From Phoronis australis (lineage: Eukaryota > Phoronida > Phoronidae): a stretch of 47,433 bases of DNA. Within the stretch, counting starts at the first letter, position 1. The number at the start of each line of letters is the position of its first letter. Positions 1 through 11,099 of the stretch are shown here, one piece after another. Location of the stretch: positions 365,878-413,310 of the forward strand of contig NMRA01000035.1 of NCBI GenBank assembly GCA_002633005.1, written 5' to 3'. A program made the translations under genes and the position numbers. The notes below the pieces were generated by a model. It saw only the letters and a list, made by a program, of their open reading frames with translations, had not been told where the DNA came from and ran no database searches.

Positions 1-640
1 ACAGAACACATGTTTATTTCCAGACTAACAGTACAGGTCTTCGTTCTTAAACAACTTGAGGCTGCTGTTACGCGATCATCTGTTATTCAATGTTTTACTC
101 CCCGTCGGGTGCTCCTTATGCTCTTGAATATTTGGTAGTTGTCTAACCCCCCACACACACCACACTTTTTCATATACGACTTTTCGTATGCTAAAAAGGT
201 GTGTATAAGCAGATGTTCCAACAAAAATTTTTGCTGGTGGCGTAATTCATACCCAGATGTGCACAAATATGATTTCACGAAACTTGTGAGCCACGTTCAT
301 GCGACGAAATCGAGAAGGGTTTTAAATTATCTTAAGAAAAACTCAAGAGACATGTTATTAGTGCCAGAAACTTACCAGGATGCATGGAAATTTCACTATT
401 TGGCTACAAAAACAAAAAAATGGTCTTACACGGAGGGGGGAAACCCCCCTCCCGACCTCCCCCCTCTCGGCGCCACGTGCCTCGGATTCGACCTTTGCGG
501 GAATCCTAAACCCCCCCCTTACTGAAAACGTAGATCCGCCCCTGCACCGCATAAACTTGCAGAGAACTGGTGTTACATCATTGCGTCAATTCTTTCAAAT
601 GATAGTCGTGTATTCAATACTAATGGTGAGGATGCCTTGG
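1..640. other. Left flank, no gene recognised
   Basis: Intergenic sequence to the left of the duplicated unit. Short overlapping open frames occur on both strands, but none resembles a known family. The only structured part is a GC-rich transposon-like end around 430-544, listed separately. Confidence 0.5.
430..544 (-). repeat. hAT-like inverted-repeat transposon end
   Basis: Read on the minus strand, this stretch begins CAGGGGCGGATCTACG (at 544). That form recurs at 47302 (CAGGGGCGGACCCAGG) and 36495 (CAGTGGCGGATCTAGG). It contains a perfect 9-bp stem with a 3-base AAA loop at 432-452, made of G and C runs. The opposite end was not located, so the element is truncated or its other end has diverged. 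Confidence 0.4.
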
Positions 641-694
641 AAACCTGATGTTGGGTGGTTAGCAGGAATAAACAAGAAATTGGATCACGGTGCT

Positions 695-3015
695 TTTATT
701 GACACGATACTTGTGTTCTAATCATAATTTCTGCGCAATGCATTTTCGTTTTCTCAATCTTCCAGATAAAGTCACATCTTTATTAGTACATACGACCTTT
801 GTCCAACAAAACAACAGGTGCCTTGAACAGGTACTAGCAATATTTTCAGTCGACAGCATTACCTGTCCATGTAAGATCAGCAATTTTATTTAACTTTTCT
901 TCTATCCTAGACAAATGAATTATTGAAACTGGTTACAATCAGAACAAGTGATACAAAATACAAGAATGACCCCTTAATACAACTATACCTACAGTAGCAT
1001 CATTACCGCCACCTTTCGGAAATCATCTATGAGACAATACATTGGGTGCCCATCTCAATGAAGATGAAATTAGCCCCTAATGATGGCCAGGCCAGTATGA
1101 TCGTTTAGTAATGACTTATTGATATCAACTAGAGTACATTGAATATTAATAACAGCAACAACAATAAACATCAGGTTTAACTTCAAAATCAGGACAATAA
1201 AAATAGTTCTTTAATAGATACTGATAAAAAGTAAATATATGTTGAGCTATACGATAGAATAAAATGTATAAAATATGCTGGTTTTATATAGATTCCATGA
1301 ATGTAAATACCGTTGTTTGATTCCATAAAATAAATACACTCACATCTCTAACAGGAGGCAATAAAAAGAACATAGTTTGATTTGGCATACATTGAAAGAC
1401 TTGCAAAAACGAGGGTGCGACCAAACATCGCGCACTCGTGACCAAAATAAAAACTAGGGAGTGCTCAAACAAAGATCCCACGTGACCAAAATTCAGACAA
1501 TTCCAACAGTAAGGTACACGATGTTCCGTACCAATCCTAAAATACCTGAGTCGAGTTCAATTACTGTCTCCCGGAGATAAAAATTTAGCCAAAACCACAT
1601 GCCCTCATTGAAAATGCAACGCAATATCTCGTGGAATCTTGCGAGATCTTGCTACTCTAGCGAGACTTTAGCGTTACTGAACTCCACTTGAACAATGTTG
1701 ATCAACATCGCAAGAATCAACCCAGCTGACCCGACAAGTAGTTCCTGTTAATCAGGGAAGGTAGGTCCTGTTGCCAAACTTATTGGCTAACTCATCTAAA
1801 AACCAGCTCACTTGAGCCGACAAAAATTTACAATAGATATAATACAGACAATTAAAATAGAATTTGTTTTATTGTAAAGTATCATAACACAATAATGATT
1901 TTTAAACTATAATAACGCTTTTAACTATTAATGCACAGTGTTTTAACTATTAAAATATTTTAAAGCCTCGATCCCCAATAGGGCAGTTCTCTATTTTGAA
2001 ATAAGAAAGTTAAAGTGAATTAAAAAAATATGACAGCTGCATAAGATATAAAACATACAGAATGTAAAAAGCTAATGCTTATTTTTATAAATAAAGCACC
2101 TTCTATTAGCCAGCAATAGAAGTTTGATTCTTTCTTCAAATACATACCATGCGCGCACCCAGGGGAGGCTCGGGGGGCTCGAACGAGCCCCCCATTTGGC
2201 GAGATAACTGGATAAAAGACCACTAAATAAGCGCGAACGCGCACTTCATTGTGTTGCCCCATTTTTTTTAGTTTGCCCGCTGTTTTGTTAGGATGTTTGG
2301 ATAAGGTCCACAACGTCAAGAATTCGAGCGCCCCTAAATTGAAGGCTGGGTGCGCGGTATAGACAGCAAAATTGCATTTCCACTTTTAATAACAACACGA
2401 TACACTGTAGAACTTCAATAGATATCCTTTGGAATTTGCATGACAGACAAATGTCGTTCGTAAGAACCAGAAATCATGTTACAAGTATATTGAGCAATAC
2501 TAATTGCGAAAAAGATATCAACCATCCGGAAATTGGTAAAATTAACCAACTGTTTCACAGATTTTCGGATAATATATATTTCTTTAATACCCTGAGAGAC
2601 TTCTTTGGCGTTTAGAGCAAACACAGCTCACTTCACTCGCTTTTATTTGTGTAAGGCCTTGTTTCCATAACTGAAGTTTGACTGCAGGAAGTTTTCAAAA
2701 GTGTACCGTGCAGAGGTGATTACGTTCTATTCGTAAACAACACCGGCACTCTGGATTTCATTGCCACCTCTGTCAAAATTGTCAAACATTAAGCCCCAGA
2801 AAACTGCGTGCTTCGTTGCAGTCAAACACAGTCAGTTGTGTTTCTAGACCAGACGTCCTGGATTCTGTCCAATTTTCACGCCACGGATTATGGTTAGTCT
2901 GGTATACCTTCAGACTAAGGGCCCTCCGTGGAAGATAGTGTCCAACCAGTTCGTGTGAATCGATACAATTTTCTCAACTACTCAGGCACTCTGCAAGTCA
3001 ATAATCTATAACTTG
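695..3015 (-). other. 3' UTR of bZIP copy A
   Basis: Between the bZIP stop codon and a minus-strand AATAAA (plus-strand tttatt at 695-700) lie about 2.3 kb that align with 12387-14689 in unit B, where the same AATAAA is kept in the same context. A candidate AU-rich instability element (TTATTTATA, minus strand) is at 2086-2094; its unit B counterpart is a full TTATTTATT nonamer. Long AU-rich 3' UTRs are typical of immediate-early bZIP mRNAs. The 2151-2355 stretch is a later insertion. The UTR extent is inferred from conservation, not from transcripts. Confidence 0.45.
2151..2355. mobile_element. Short TIR element inserted in bZIP copy A 3' UTR
   Basis: The ends are inverted copies of GCGCACCCAG: left gcgcgcacccag at 2151-2162, right ctgggtgcgc around 2346-2355. 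Unit B lacks the insert at the equivalent place near 13920, which reads straight through, so insertion followed the duplication. Near the left end is a perfect 10-bp stem (GGGGGGCTCG / CGAGCCCCCC, loop AA) at 2172-2193. The same terminal motif bounds the element at 14058-14193. It has no coding capacity, so it is a MITE of unassigned superfamily. Confidence 0.5.
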
Positions 3016-3186
3016 TTAACAGCCAGTGGCTTGGCGATCAGTCCCACCCAAAACGTCACCGGCAGTGCCTCCATGAAACACTTCAAAGTGTGTCCGAATT
3101 AAATTCATCAAATCTTCACGTTCGCGCGTCAGCTTTCGCACTGTATGATGAAGTTGTGTGTTTTTCGCTTCCAACTCTAAGATTTC
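3016..3186 (-). CDS. ATF3-like: bZIP copy A, coding exon 3 (zipper and C-terminus)
   Basis: The exon starts after TTGTAG with GAAATC and ends at TAA (3016-3018). It encodes the last four zipper leucines and a 30-residue glycine-rich tail, FHGGTAGDVLGG near the end. All but three of the 56 residues match copy B, although the flanking intron has diverged. Confidence 0.85.
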   Translation of the reverse strand, partial: EILELEAKNTQLHHTVRKLTREREDLMNLIRTHFEVFHGGTAGDVLGGTDRQATGC

Positions 3187-4413
3187 CTACAACCGAAAAC
3201 ACATAGTAACTAGGTACTCAAGTTGTTGATTTTTGGTTTAGAATTAAGGTAGCCATAGGAAAGATTTGTTTGAACAAAAAACTCAGTGTAAATAACGAGC
3301 ATGGCCATTGACACTATTATTATTCAAACTGTTTTTGAAAAATTAGCAAAAAATCGATAGTGTGCACAGATAGGCGTCCATTAAGCAAGACAAGACATTA
3401 TCCGTTGCAAACCAGTTTTGCAAATAAAAGAAAATCTCTCTACTAACGGGCGGCTTCCAGCCAACAGCAGTATTGCAATCGCTGATATTTTGGGTCTGAG
3501 AAAACAGAACAATGCAAAAAAAGAAATAACAATACCCACCGTTGACAACTGGTCAGCTTTCTGTTTTTTCTTATCCCTACACCTTTGGGCGGCCAGTTTA
3601 TTTAGATGTCGCCTTCTTTCGACACGTTCCTGCTCTTCAGGGCTCAATTCCTGTAAACAATCGTTACAAATACAAACGAATTCAGATTTTTTCTGCCGTA
3701 ACCAAAATCTTGGGTGAGTGCTTAGATTACCACTCCGCTTTGCACTGAGACCGGTCATAAATGCAAACGTGGACAAGTAATACAGACCACCAATAACAAA
3801 ATTTGTCCAAGCACACGAACCAGCAAAGCCCACCGTCGCAAAGACAAACATGTTTAATATTAAAATATATAATCAACATCTAAAAATAAAGCTCAACCGG
3901 TTTTAGAAATCAAAAGTATATATTAGGGCGTGTCACAAATTTATAACTCTGAAGTAATTAAGGCTACAAATATAATTTGAGTTCCACTCCGACCATAATA
4001 TGTCACCAAAGAAAGCAAGAAGGGTTAACTCGCCTTATTTCACGAATCCATTTTTGACCATCGGAAAATGAGCCAAAATGCTCGATGACTAAGTGTTGTG
4101 TGAAACGAGATGTCTCAAAGCTATAGTCATGTAACCTTAACTGGGCTTTTTACATTGCACATGTGCTCACCTCGCTATTGGTGTCATCGCCAAATTCATC
4201 TTCAGCACTTAACGTTAGGTCGTTTCTGTTTAAAATAATGGTCTTTAAATGTTCACGGACGGTGGTTGGTACGTTGTCACAATTGTGTTCATCATGCTTC
4301 CCTGCGCTGCAAGCCTCACTCACGTTTCGAGCAGTCAGCGGTATGTCTGGCTGCCACGTGGCTGCGTAACCCATCGTCTGCTCATCCATTTCGTGGCGTA
4401 TGTCTCTCACCAT
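3016..4413 (-). CDS. ATF3-like: AP-1 family bZIP transcription factor, copy A (ATF3/JDP2-like)
   Basis: Predicted nuclear DNA-binding protein of 174 residues from three exons: 4413-4171, 3650-3540 and 3186-3016. The start ATG lies 6 bases inside an exon whose acceptor (ccag) is conserved in copy B, so a non-coding 5' exon is expected upstream. The basic region has the AP-1/CREB-ATF signature NKLAAQRCR (residues 98-106). A zipper follows, with leucines exactly seven apart at 116, 123, 130, 137 and 144. Residues 52-66 (VREHLKTIILNRNDL) resemble the segment upstream of the basic region in ATF3/JDP2. An intron splits the basic region from the zipper, as in FOS/ATF3 genes. All splice sites are GT-AG and both coding introns are phase 0. 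BATF-like affinity cannot be excluded. The frame is intact, with no sign of decay. Confidence 0.85.
3540..3650 (-). CDS. ATF3-like: bZIP copy A, coding exon 2 (basic region)
   Basis: A 111-bp exon, acceptor TTTACAG and donor ACG|GTGGGT. It encodes ELSPEEQERVERRRHLNK followed by the basic DNA-contact helix and the first zipper leucine. It differs from copy B by only two residues near its end (QKAD versus QQAE). Confidence 0.9.
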
Positions 4414-4419
4414 TTTCAA
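4171..4419 (-). CDS. ATF3-like: bZIP copy A, coding exon 1
   Basis: The exon begins at the acceptor ccag|TTGAAAATG; translation starts at the ATG at 4413. It encodes 81 residues: a conserved N-terminus (MVRD...EMDEQT.GY..TWQ.DIPLTARN), a variable acidic or cysteine-containing spacer, and the conserved VPTTVREHLKTIILNRND block. The donor GAG|GTGAGC is shared with copy B. Confidence 0.8.
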
Positions 4420-5205
4420 CTGGAAAATATAAAAATGACATTAATAAAAGTTGTCCCTGAATTTTAGCTGCCAAACTAGTGAAGACAGACTGCACAATCT
4501 CGGATAAAACAGATGAGACACTTTACTAAGCAGAAACCCCGCGCAGTTTTGCTCTAAAACTACATAAAGCATGATTACCGAGTGTTAATTGTTTTTACCC
4601 GGCGGGCTGCTTTCGTGACTTCCCCGAGAAAAGCTCAGTGACCAGCTTGAGACCTGCCAGTGAATTCCTGGCTCGCGAACCGCAAGCACCCGAAATAGTC
4701 GCCGAGGGGGACCGGTCACTAGTCAACTGCATGTGAGGCCCACGCGAGGATGGGTTAGGCATCCGTTCTTTACGTACATGACTTACCTGAAGTTAAAACT
4801 GGCAACGTGTGACAATACGCCAATTGATGAATCTTCGCAATCGCGCCGACCAGGTGAACGTCTGCACGGTGAATCACGACGGATTTTGCAATCGGCGCCG
4901 GGTCTTGCGACAGGCAGCCCTCAAAAAGGCCAAGTCAGCTCGAACCGATTCAAGAAAACTCGAGTCAGCAGATATACGTTTCGGTGATTTCATCACTTAT
5001 TGCGACAAGTTGTGAAAATCTAGTTTTATTAGCAAGGCTATCAATTGTAGGCCTACCACCGTACGGTTGCACCATACGAGTACAGTAGGTTGCACAACGT
5101 TTCAGTTGTTCCGGCGTGACGACTCATCTCATGTAGGTAACATTTGTAAGTGGAGAACTTTACCGTTAAAATATCATTTATTACAATATTTAGCTACGTA
5201 CTTAC

Positions 5206-5343
5206 TGTGTTCAAGCTACGTTGTGAGAGGAATGGGATGTTTACTTGTATTTATGTACGCATTAGAACATTCTAGATCCGCACTGAGCCGGTTCATTCAG
5301 GCATGTGTAAACATGTGACGTAGCACTCAGCAGCTATTTATAG
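5206..5343 (-). promoter_or_regulatory. Promoter-like block and putative 5' exon of bZIP copy A
   Basis: Conserved with 17436-17591 in unit B. It contains a CRE core TGACGT (5316-5321), a heat-shock-like element GAACATTCTAGAT (5265-5277; the third unit is degenerate) and a TATA-like CTATAAATAG on the minus strand (5334-5343). On the minus strand a good donor GTAAGTA starts at 5205, matching the need for an untranslated 5' exon spliced to the acceptor at 4420. A second TATA-like ACATAAATAC lies near 5250, so the exact start site is uncertain. The motifs are nearly symmetric, so transcription to the right is also possible. Confidence 0.45.
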
Positions 5344-5344
5344 A

Positions 5345-6270
5345 TACTGGAATTCCCCGCAAACTGACCTGGGTGGCCCGTTTCATGAAAAGTGAAGCAA
5401 GACTTGAGGCCGCAATTCAGACTGAGTTTAGAACGAAGAAGAAAATTCAGAACAGGCCATTTTGTGAACAAAATGCCGGTTAGAGAGAAATTAAGATGGT
5501 ATTTGACACAAATGATCACATAAACTATGAATTCGCCACCTATTGCGAAGTCTCGAAACTAAAGGAAGGCGTTACGTGAAATGCGGCTTCATTTTAAAGT
5601 GGCATAGAACGTGGAAAATAAACTAAACTAAACTAAACTATGGTCGTTCCACTGAAACAGAAGTCGAAATGTTCAGAAAGTATTTTACAGTTTGTTCGTA
5701 AAGATTTTGAATTTCTGTTGATGTAAATCAATTTTCCTTTATTCAAATTTCCCGCAAAAAGCGATCTTGCTGTCACTTCGTCGATTTTCTCCCACAGGGC
5801 CAAGCACGTTTCCTTATTTGGCATGGCAAGACATACACATAGCACATTTCCCTCGTGTGACCTTAGACGTGAACGAAAACGACAGCAATTTCAAGCTGCA
5901 GCCACTAATCTGTATGTGTTTCAAAAATAGTAAATCTGACAATTTTTTTCTAGAAATTTTTGCAATATTCAAAGTGAATAACTCTGGCTTTAGCATACCC
6001 AATAAGTAAATTCGAAATCAGTTTAAAAATATATTTACGACTTTTTAATGCGTTAAAGAGTTCCTCCATGACCCTGTGTCTCGAAAGGAATGTTACTATT
6101 ACATCTTAACAGATTTAATAGCCTTTGGTACACCTGTTGCTACGAAACAAGCCAAAATTTTTAAAAATTAATTTTTCTGTTATCGCAGTGAGTGGAAGAC
6201 CGCCTCCGCCGTTGTTGTTTCACCAGTGCGATACTGAGGAGTTGTGAAGAAAGTCCGCGGAGAGCCGCAT
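5345..6270. other. Intergenic, unit A, no gene recognised
   Basis: AT-rich sequence without recognisable coding homology. It holds a short (AAACT)n run around 5622-5640. Confidence 0.4.
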
Positions 6271-6279
6271 TTTTCAGAC

Positions 6280-6408
6280 ATGAAAAGGTGCGTTTGTGAA
6301 AACTGTGGTAACAACAACTTGACTGAGAACGTCTCTGTGTTCAAATTTCCTAAATACGTGAAAGTTGCACAGAAATGGCATCGGTTTGTCATAGGCGGCG
6401 CACCATAG
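6280..6408 (+). pseudogene. THAP zinc-finger domain fragment
   Basis: A Met-initiated frame reads MKRCVCENCGNNN... with C6-x2-C9, then VFKFPK (20-25) and a tryptophan at 33. This is the layout of the N-terminal half of a THAP domain: a C2CH DNA-binding finger found in P-element-like transposases and host genes derived from them. The second zinc ligand pair (C-x2-H) and the AVPTF box are missing. The frame runs into a MITE that begins near 6392, supplying the stop. Likely a relic of a P-type transposase or an interrupted first exon of a THAP gene. Confidence 0.4.
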
Positions 6409-6540
6409 GGGGCTGGGGGAGGACTATAGCCCCGCATTTTCAGTGCTAAGCCGCCCATGTTCTATAGGCGGTGCACCACAGGGGGGCTGGGAGGGGGGGG
6501 GGGCTTTAGCCCCCACCTTTTACAATGAAGGACTCACCAC
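6392..6540. repeat. Two tandem GGCGGYGCACCA-type short elements
   Basis: Two head-to-tail stretches start with ATAGGCGGCGCACCAT (about 6393) and ATAGGCGGTGCACCAC (about 6465), each followed by a G-rich GGGGGCTGGG tract and AGCCCC. The first is closed by GCCGCCCATG near 6458. The hairpin at 7737-7778 is a shortened member. Non-coding, MITE-like. Confidence 0.45.
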
Positions 6541-6544
6541 CAAG

Positions 6545-7730
6545 TAAGTGCATTTGCAAATTTTGTAAATAACGAACAAACTGCTTCCCGGCATTCTAAG
6601 GCGAGTGATGCCAGGCCCTGGACTCCGGCCCAGGTCGAGTGCAACTACAAGTAGGCTTACGCCTATCAATGAGCTATACCTGGTATAGCTCATTGCGCCT
6701 ATGGTGTTTAGACTGTGCTCATTCCATCATGGCAATAGTGAATACGAGTAACCCAGGTTTACTGTGACCTTTGTCAGTAATTATTAAGTTAGTATTTTGT
6801 GAGTTTTGACCACCACTTGTTTAAGTTAGTTGTGGCACACATATGTCGGCAGCATTTCTCGTGCAAGTGGATCGAGTTCATACGGCCTCAAAGCCGACGA
6901 AAGTTCGCTAAATGGGAAATCGAATTCATTGTCTGATTCTTCAAGTACTTGAGTGGGATTCCCGTATCCACTCTCCTCTCTGTCTGCATAATAATTGTCC
7001 TATTCTCGCCCAATATCGTCCTTGTCTTCTGACCTGCAGTGTTCCGACATTGCAAATGATTGTCAAGCGGCCAACCGTCTTCCACAAATTGCATCATTTG
7101 GCGGGAAACTTAGAAATAAGTAATTTTTCTTCAAAATTAATGCGACAATTTGGCATAAAAAGTGCCTATTTAGTAAGATTTTATGGCATTTGATTCATAT
7201 TATCTAACTGAAACCTAAAAAGTAAGAAAATGCATGATGGGAACTCTTTAATCTTGGTCTGGAAACTCTAAATGGGGATTTATTTATAATATCTTGAATA
7301 CAATCCTGATCTTGTTTACATGAAAAGATCCTGGTATCGCTGAAAAACATAATCGTTTCACATGTGCAGGTAAAACTGCATTGTCTCTACCGGCGCTGTT
7401 TGCCGGTGACCGGGGTTCTTGAGTTGAAAGCACAGTGAAAGATCGCGAAAAATATCAAGGAGATTTGCTCCCCAACAGTTTACAGTGATAAAAATCCGTT
7501 AACTTAGTCATTTAGACCAAAAGTCCAATGTTAAGCCAACCCCGTAACAGTCTAACTTATGGTCAGTTTTAATTTCCTAATGATCGCGTGGGGTCTTAGA
7601 GTTCTCAAGTTAAGACAGAAAACGTTTTGTGGAACGGATCCCAGGCTTTTTACACCGGTTGCACAAGCAAAAGATACACTCTGAGACAGCAACAATCCCT
7701 GATACATAAACAGCACTAGTGATATGTAAG
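6545..7730. other. Intergenic, unit A, no gene recognised
   Basis: There are short overlapping open frames but no recognisable domain or splice pattern. A local inverted pair of tatagctcatt-like motifs around 6670-6700 is the only structure noted. Confidence 0.35.
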
Positions 7731-7736
7731 CCTATG

Positions 7737-7778
7737 CATGGGCGGTGCAGCACTGAAATAAGTGGTGCGCCGCCCATG
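7737..7778. repeat. Compact inverted-repeat element
   Basis: The 18-bp arms (7737-7754 and 7761-7778) match at 16 positions around a six-base loop GAAATA. The arms carry the same CATGGGCGGYGCA motif as the tandem elements near 6392, so this is an internally deleted copy of that family. Confidence 0.5.
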
Positions 7779-7989
7779 CTATGGCAACAATGAAGATGCA
7801 TCATCATGCACCACGTTGCGCACGTACAACAGTCACGAGAAGTTTGGACGACCCACTCGTCACCTAAGAATGTCGCCGCGTGGATGACAATAGATGTCGT
7901 CAATATCGATGCACATTGTAGACAGTGCCGGGTACGACGTTATGTGCGGTGAACGTCGACACATATTGTGGCCTCATGCGTCACAGCTA

Positions 7990-8410
7990 GTACTGGGCTG
8001 GCATTACTCTCCCCAGCAAGGCACATTTTTATTATGCACGCAGACGACACGAATCTGCTGTTTCCTTTACATGGTAATAAAACACAACCTTATCAGTATA
8101 AACAACTCGGTGCCATATTGACAGATTAACTATAGCTAAACACAAATAAAACAAAATTTACGGTGTTTTGGTTTCGTCAGGAAAAAATAATCGAGTAGAA
8201 GATTTCAGGTTTTATGGTATTTTTATAGTAGACAGTCATCTTTCCTATACTCAGTGAAACAAGCATGTTGGAAAATTTTGCCTAACAAAATTTGCGATAA
8301 CTGCGGGCGTTTTTTCCATATTGATGCATTATTCATCCTAAACACACATTTGTATACATGATAAGTATGATCTCATACTGCCACATTGGCACCTTAGCAA
8401 ACACTAAGGA
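7990..8410 (+). mobile_element. LINE reverse transcriptase fragment (CR1/Jockey-like)
   Basis: The plus strand encodes, across several frames and stops, a degraded reverse transcriptase. HADDTNLLF near 8035 corresponds to the YADD catalytic box, followed by LNTNKTKF.VF, then a DSHLSY-like motif near 8230 and SYCHIGTLANTK near 8380, matching the thumb motif (Y.SYCN.VW). Frameshifts and stops make it clearly dead. It is not contiguous with the LINE tail at 9255, because both cover the thumb region. Confidence 0.6.
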
Positions 8411-9250
8411 CTTAACTTAACTTGTTAAAGTTTTTAGACACTTTGACAAGTTTTTGTTGACATATTTAACCAAAGCGCGGTCCTTATAGTTTAAAGCATA
8501 ACGCGATGGTATTTTTCATTTGATAACATTATTTCCAACTCCACCAATCACCAAGAAATCGAGTGTTCCTGGAATATGCAGCCAATAACCGGTCGTAAAA
8601 ATACCCACCTAATAGAAAAAGTTGTCAAAATTCATTAATGTCTACAAGTAATGTAACACACAAAATCGACACACAGCTTAAACGAATTTCTATCTAGTTA
8701 AAATCCGATTACAAACCCCTTGACCTTCTGATATTGACCTATATTGGATCAAACGGTTTTTCCAAAAATTTGTGTTGGAACCTCCATGCCAAATTCAAGG
8801 TATACCGACAGTAACGTGAATTATCATCCGTCATGTGACCCATCCATATAAATGCTGAGATCTCATTGGTGGGTACACGGAAAGGGTCAAAGGGGTACGG
8901 AGCACCTTTTTTCCTTTGATTTCAAATTGTTGACTTGGACTCCTCTTTTCAAAAGAATCCTTGACCCGACCCCCTTTTAAAAATCCTGGATCCGCCCTGG
9001 ATCTACACAATCACCAAATGAGCAAAGCATTGATTGTCTAGAATTGAATGAGTTACATGTTCAAGTTGGGCCTGGATCCAGGGTCTCTGCATCCATTGAC
9101 TCAACACAAGGATTCGCTCAGTCCAAATAGGTTATACGCGTCATTCCCTCAAATAACACAGTAAACACGCTAAGAGCGACCGGAGGGCGAAAATTGGAAC
9201 GGTGGAGGACAAAATGAGAAATTTAGAACAATGAGGGGTGGGGGATTTTG
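8411..9250. other. Intergenic, unit A, no gene recognised
   Basis: No coding homology seen. It contains a probable transposon end at about 8980-9000 (CCTGGATCCGCCCTG), related to the GGCGGATCC-type termini seen elsewhere in the window. Confidence 0.35.
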
Positions 9251-9254
9251 ACGA

Positions 9255-10397
9255 CTCGTTCATAAAGTACAAAAATTAATTAATCCAATTAGAATTATAT
9301 CTCGTCATCTCAACTCCATGCATCTTGAAACTTTGTTCAAGTCTTTTGCACTTCCACATCTAGATTACTGTGACATACCAATCGGCAAACGACGGCATAC
9401 TTTTTCAATTAGAAAAACTACAATACCAAGCAGCTTTAGCCATAACAGGGGCATACAAAGGGTCCAACACAACCAAGGTTCTAAATACTCTTAAATGGAG
9501 CAAACTAGCAACCCGTCGTAAACTCCACCTGTCCATGTATACATTCAAAGTCTTGACGAACATAAACAATTACTCTAACAAAATCCTGTTTGACTCCTTC
9601 AAAAGACCAAACACGAGACCAGGACTGCGACAAAGTAATATGCACGCTATTCCATCTTCCATCAGCCAAGCCTTCAGGAGATCAACGATATGAACTTGTA
9701 TTGGCAACTGTAATTCCTTACCATTCAAAATAAAAGAAAGCACTTCAACCGTCACTCTCAAAAGTAACTTTAAAATGCATACCACTACTCAAACTTGCCA
9801 GTCATATTGATATCATTTCAACTTCCTCGCAACCATGAAATAACCCTATACAGATCAAGATGCGGTCTATTCCTAAACAACGAGAAATTTAGACATAATT
9901 TTAATAACAGTTCGCCGCTGTGTTCCTGTGGAGACACACAGACATATCCTCATGTTTTCTTTGCTTGTGAGGTATGCAAGGAGCAGAGGGTACAGCTTTT
10001 CCAGACACTCGAACAATACCCCAATGTTTACAAAAAATATTCCGAAATTCCGCAATTGTACAACAAAATTATTTTTTTCTATATGGATGTCAAAAACTCA
10101 GCCCAAATGAAAATAAGGTTTTATTCGAAACAGTATCAGAATTTCTTTATAACATTTAGTCTATATGTGAGTGGAGAGAATTGTATAAATGTGTATGAAA
10201 ATGAATTACTTACAATCGTAATTATATAATTATCATTGTAATCTTAACATCATTTTTTAATATTTATGTATTCGTGTAAAATAATTGTAAAAAGACTTCT
10301 TTGTATTTTTTAACCCAGATCTAATGCCTCTTGGCGCTTTCTGGGTTATGTATATTCATTGTATTCTGAAGATTTCGTAATAAACATTTTAAAAAAG
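9255..10397 (+). mobile_element. 3' end of a non-LTR retrotransposon (CR1/Jockey-type)
   Basis: The C-terminal coding end and 3' UTR of a LINE. The frame reads LFKSFALPHLDYCD (reverse transcriptase thumb motif) near 9340, then EKLQYQAALAITGAYKG and WSKLATRRKLH. After frame changes it reads SSPLCSCGDTQTYPHVFFAC (about 9910-9976), a C-x-C...H...C zinc knuckle typical of the end of these polyproteins. The main open stretches are 9370-9693 and 9795-10229, separated by stops. An A-rich tail with aataaacatttt ends at about 10397, directly abutting unit A sequence homologous to 19396. It is a 5'-truncated insertion after the duplication. Confidence 0.75.
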
Positions 10398-10767
10398 TAT
10401 AGCATCACCAACAACGTTAACGTCATAACACTGAGCGACCAGGCAAGCATCTGTGTGGCGTTTACCTGAAGAACTTTTACTCATTCATACCAAATCAATT
10501 TAGAGCCAAAAGGACCTCTGCTTGGTATCTAGTAATAGCGATAAAATGTAATATTGATCCACTGACAGTAACAAGAAAACATCAATTACAACAATTCTGT
10601 AGCATGATACCCCCAAAATTTATTATAATTTTTGTTAAATAACATTTTGATTTTTTTTAAATAAAAGTAATACAGGATTTTCCTTTCATTTAATTGTCGA
10701 AGCCTTACGAACTAAAAATAAATGGTCTCAGGCCGCTTCCTGTGTGCAGCGATTTCTTATGAAACTG

Positions 10768-10963
10768 CTAAGTCTATAAGATAAACTCTTCAACTACGTT
10801 AACAAGGCGATCACCTTCTATGGGGCTAACCCTGGCACACTCAAAAGGACGATAGTCGTCCCTGGCCCAGTACTGTGCTTATCTTGATTAGAAACGCCAG
10901 AGCACCAAATGCATAGATGCCAGCAGCTATGTAGAATACTATTTTGCACTCATTAAAAGTTTC
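10768..10963 (-). pseudogene. Decayed copy of SLC17 last exon
   Basis: Homologous to the functional last exon at 20354-20557. The first half still translates similarly ([20 protein letters not shown]). The acceptor AG has become TG (TTG|GAAAC), the length is 196 instead of 204 bp, and deletions shift the frame, with a premature TGA. No other SLC17 exon exists in unit A. It is therefore a 3' gene fragment left by the tandem duplication and cannot yield a protein. Confidence 0.8.
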
Positions 10964-11099
10964 CAACAAAAACATATCTGAGACGACGAACTCTGCTAAT
11001 AAATGTACACTTTTCACTAGTCTTCGTCAAAAATATCACAGTTCAGTAATCGGATTTGTTTGGTGTTTCTACAATCATATGTTCTGATTAGAGCTTATA

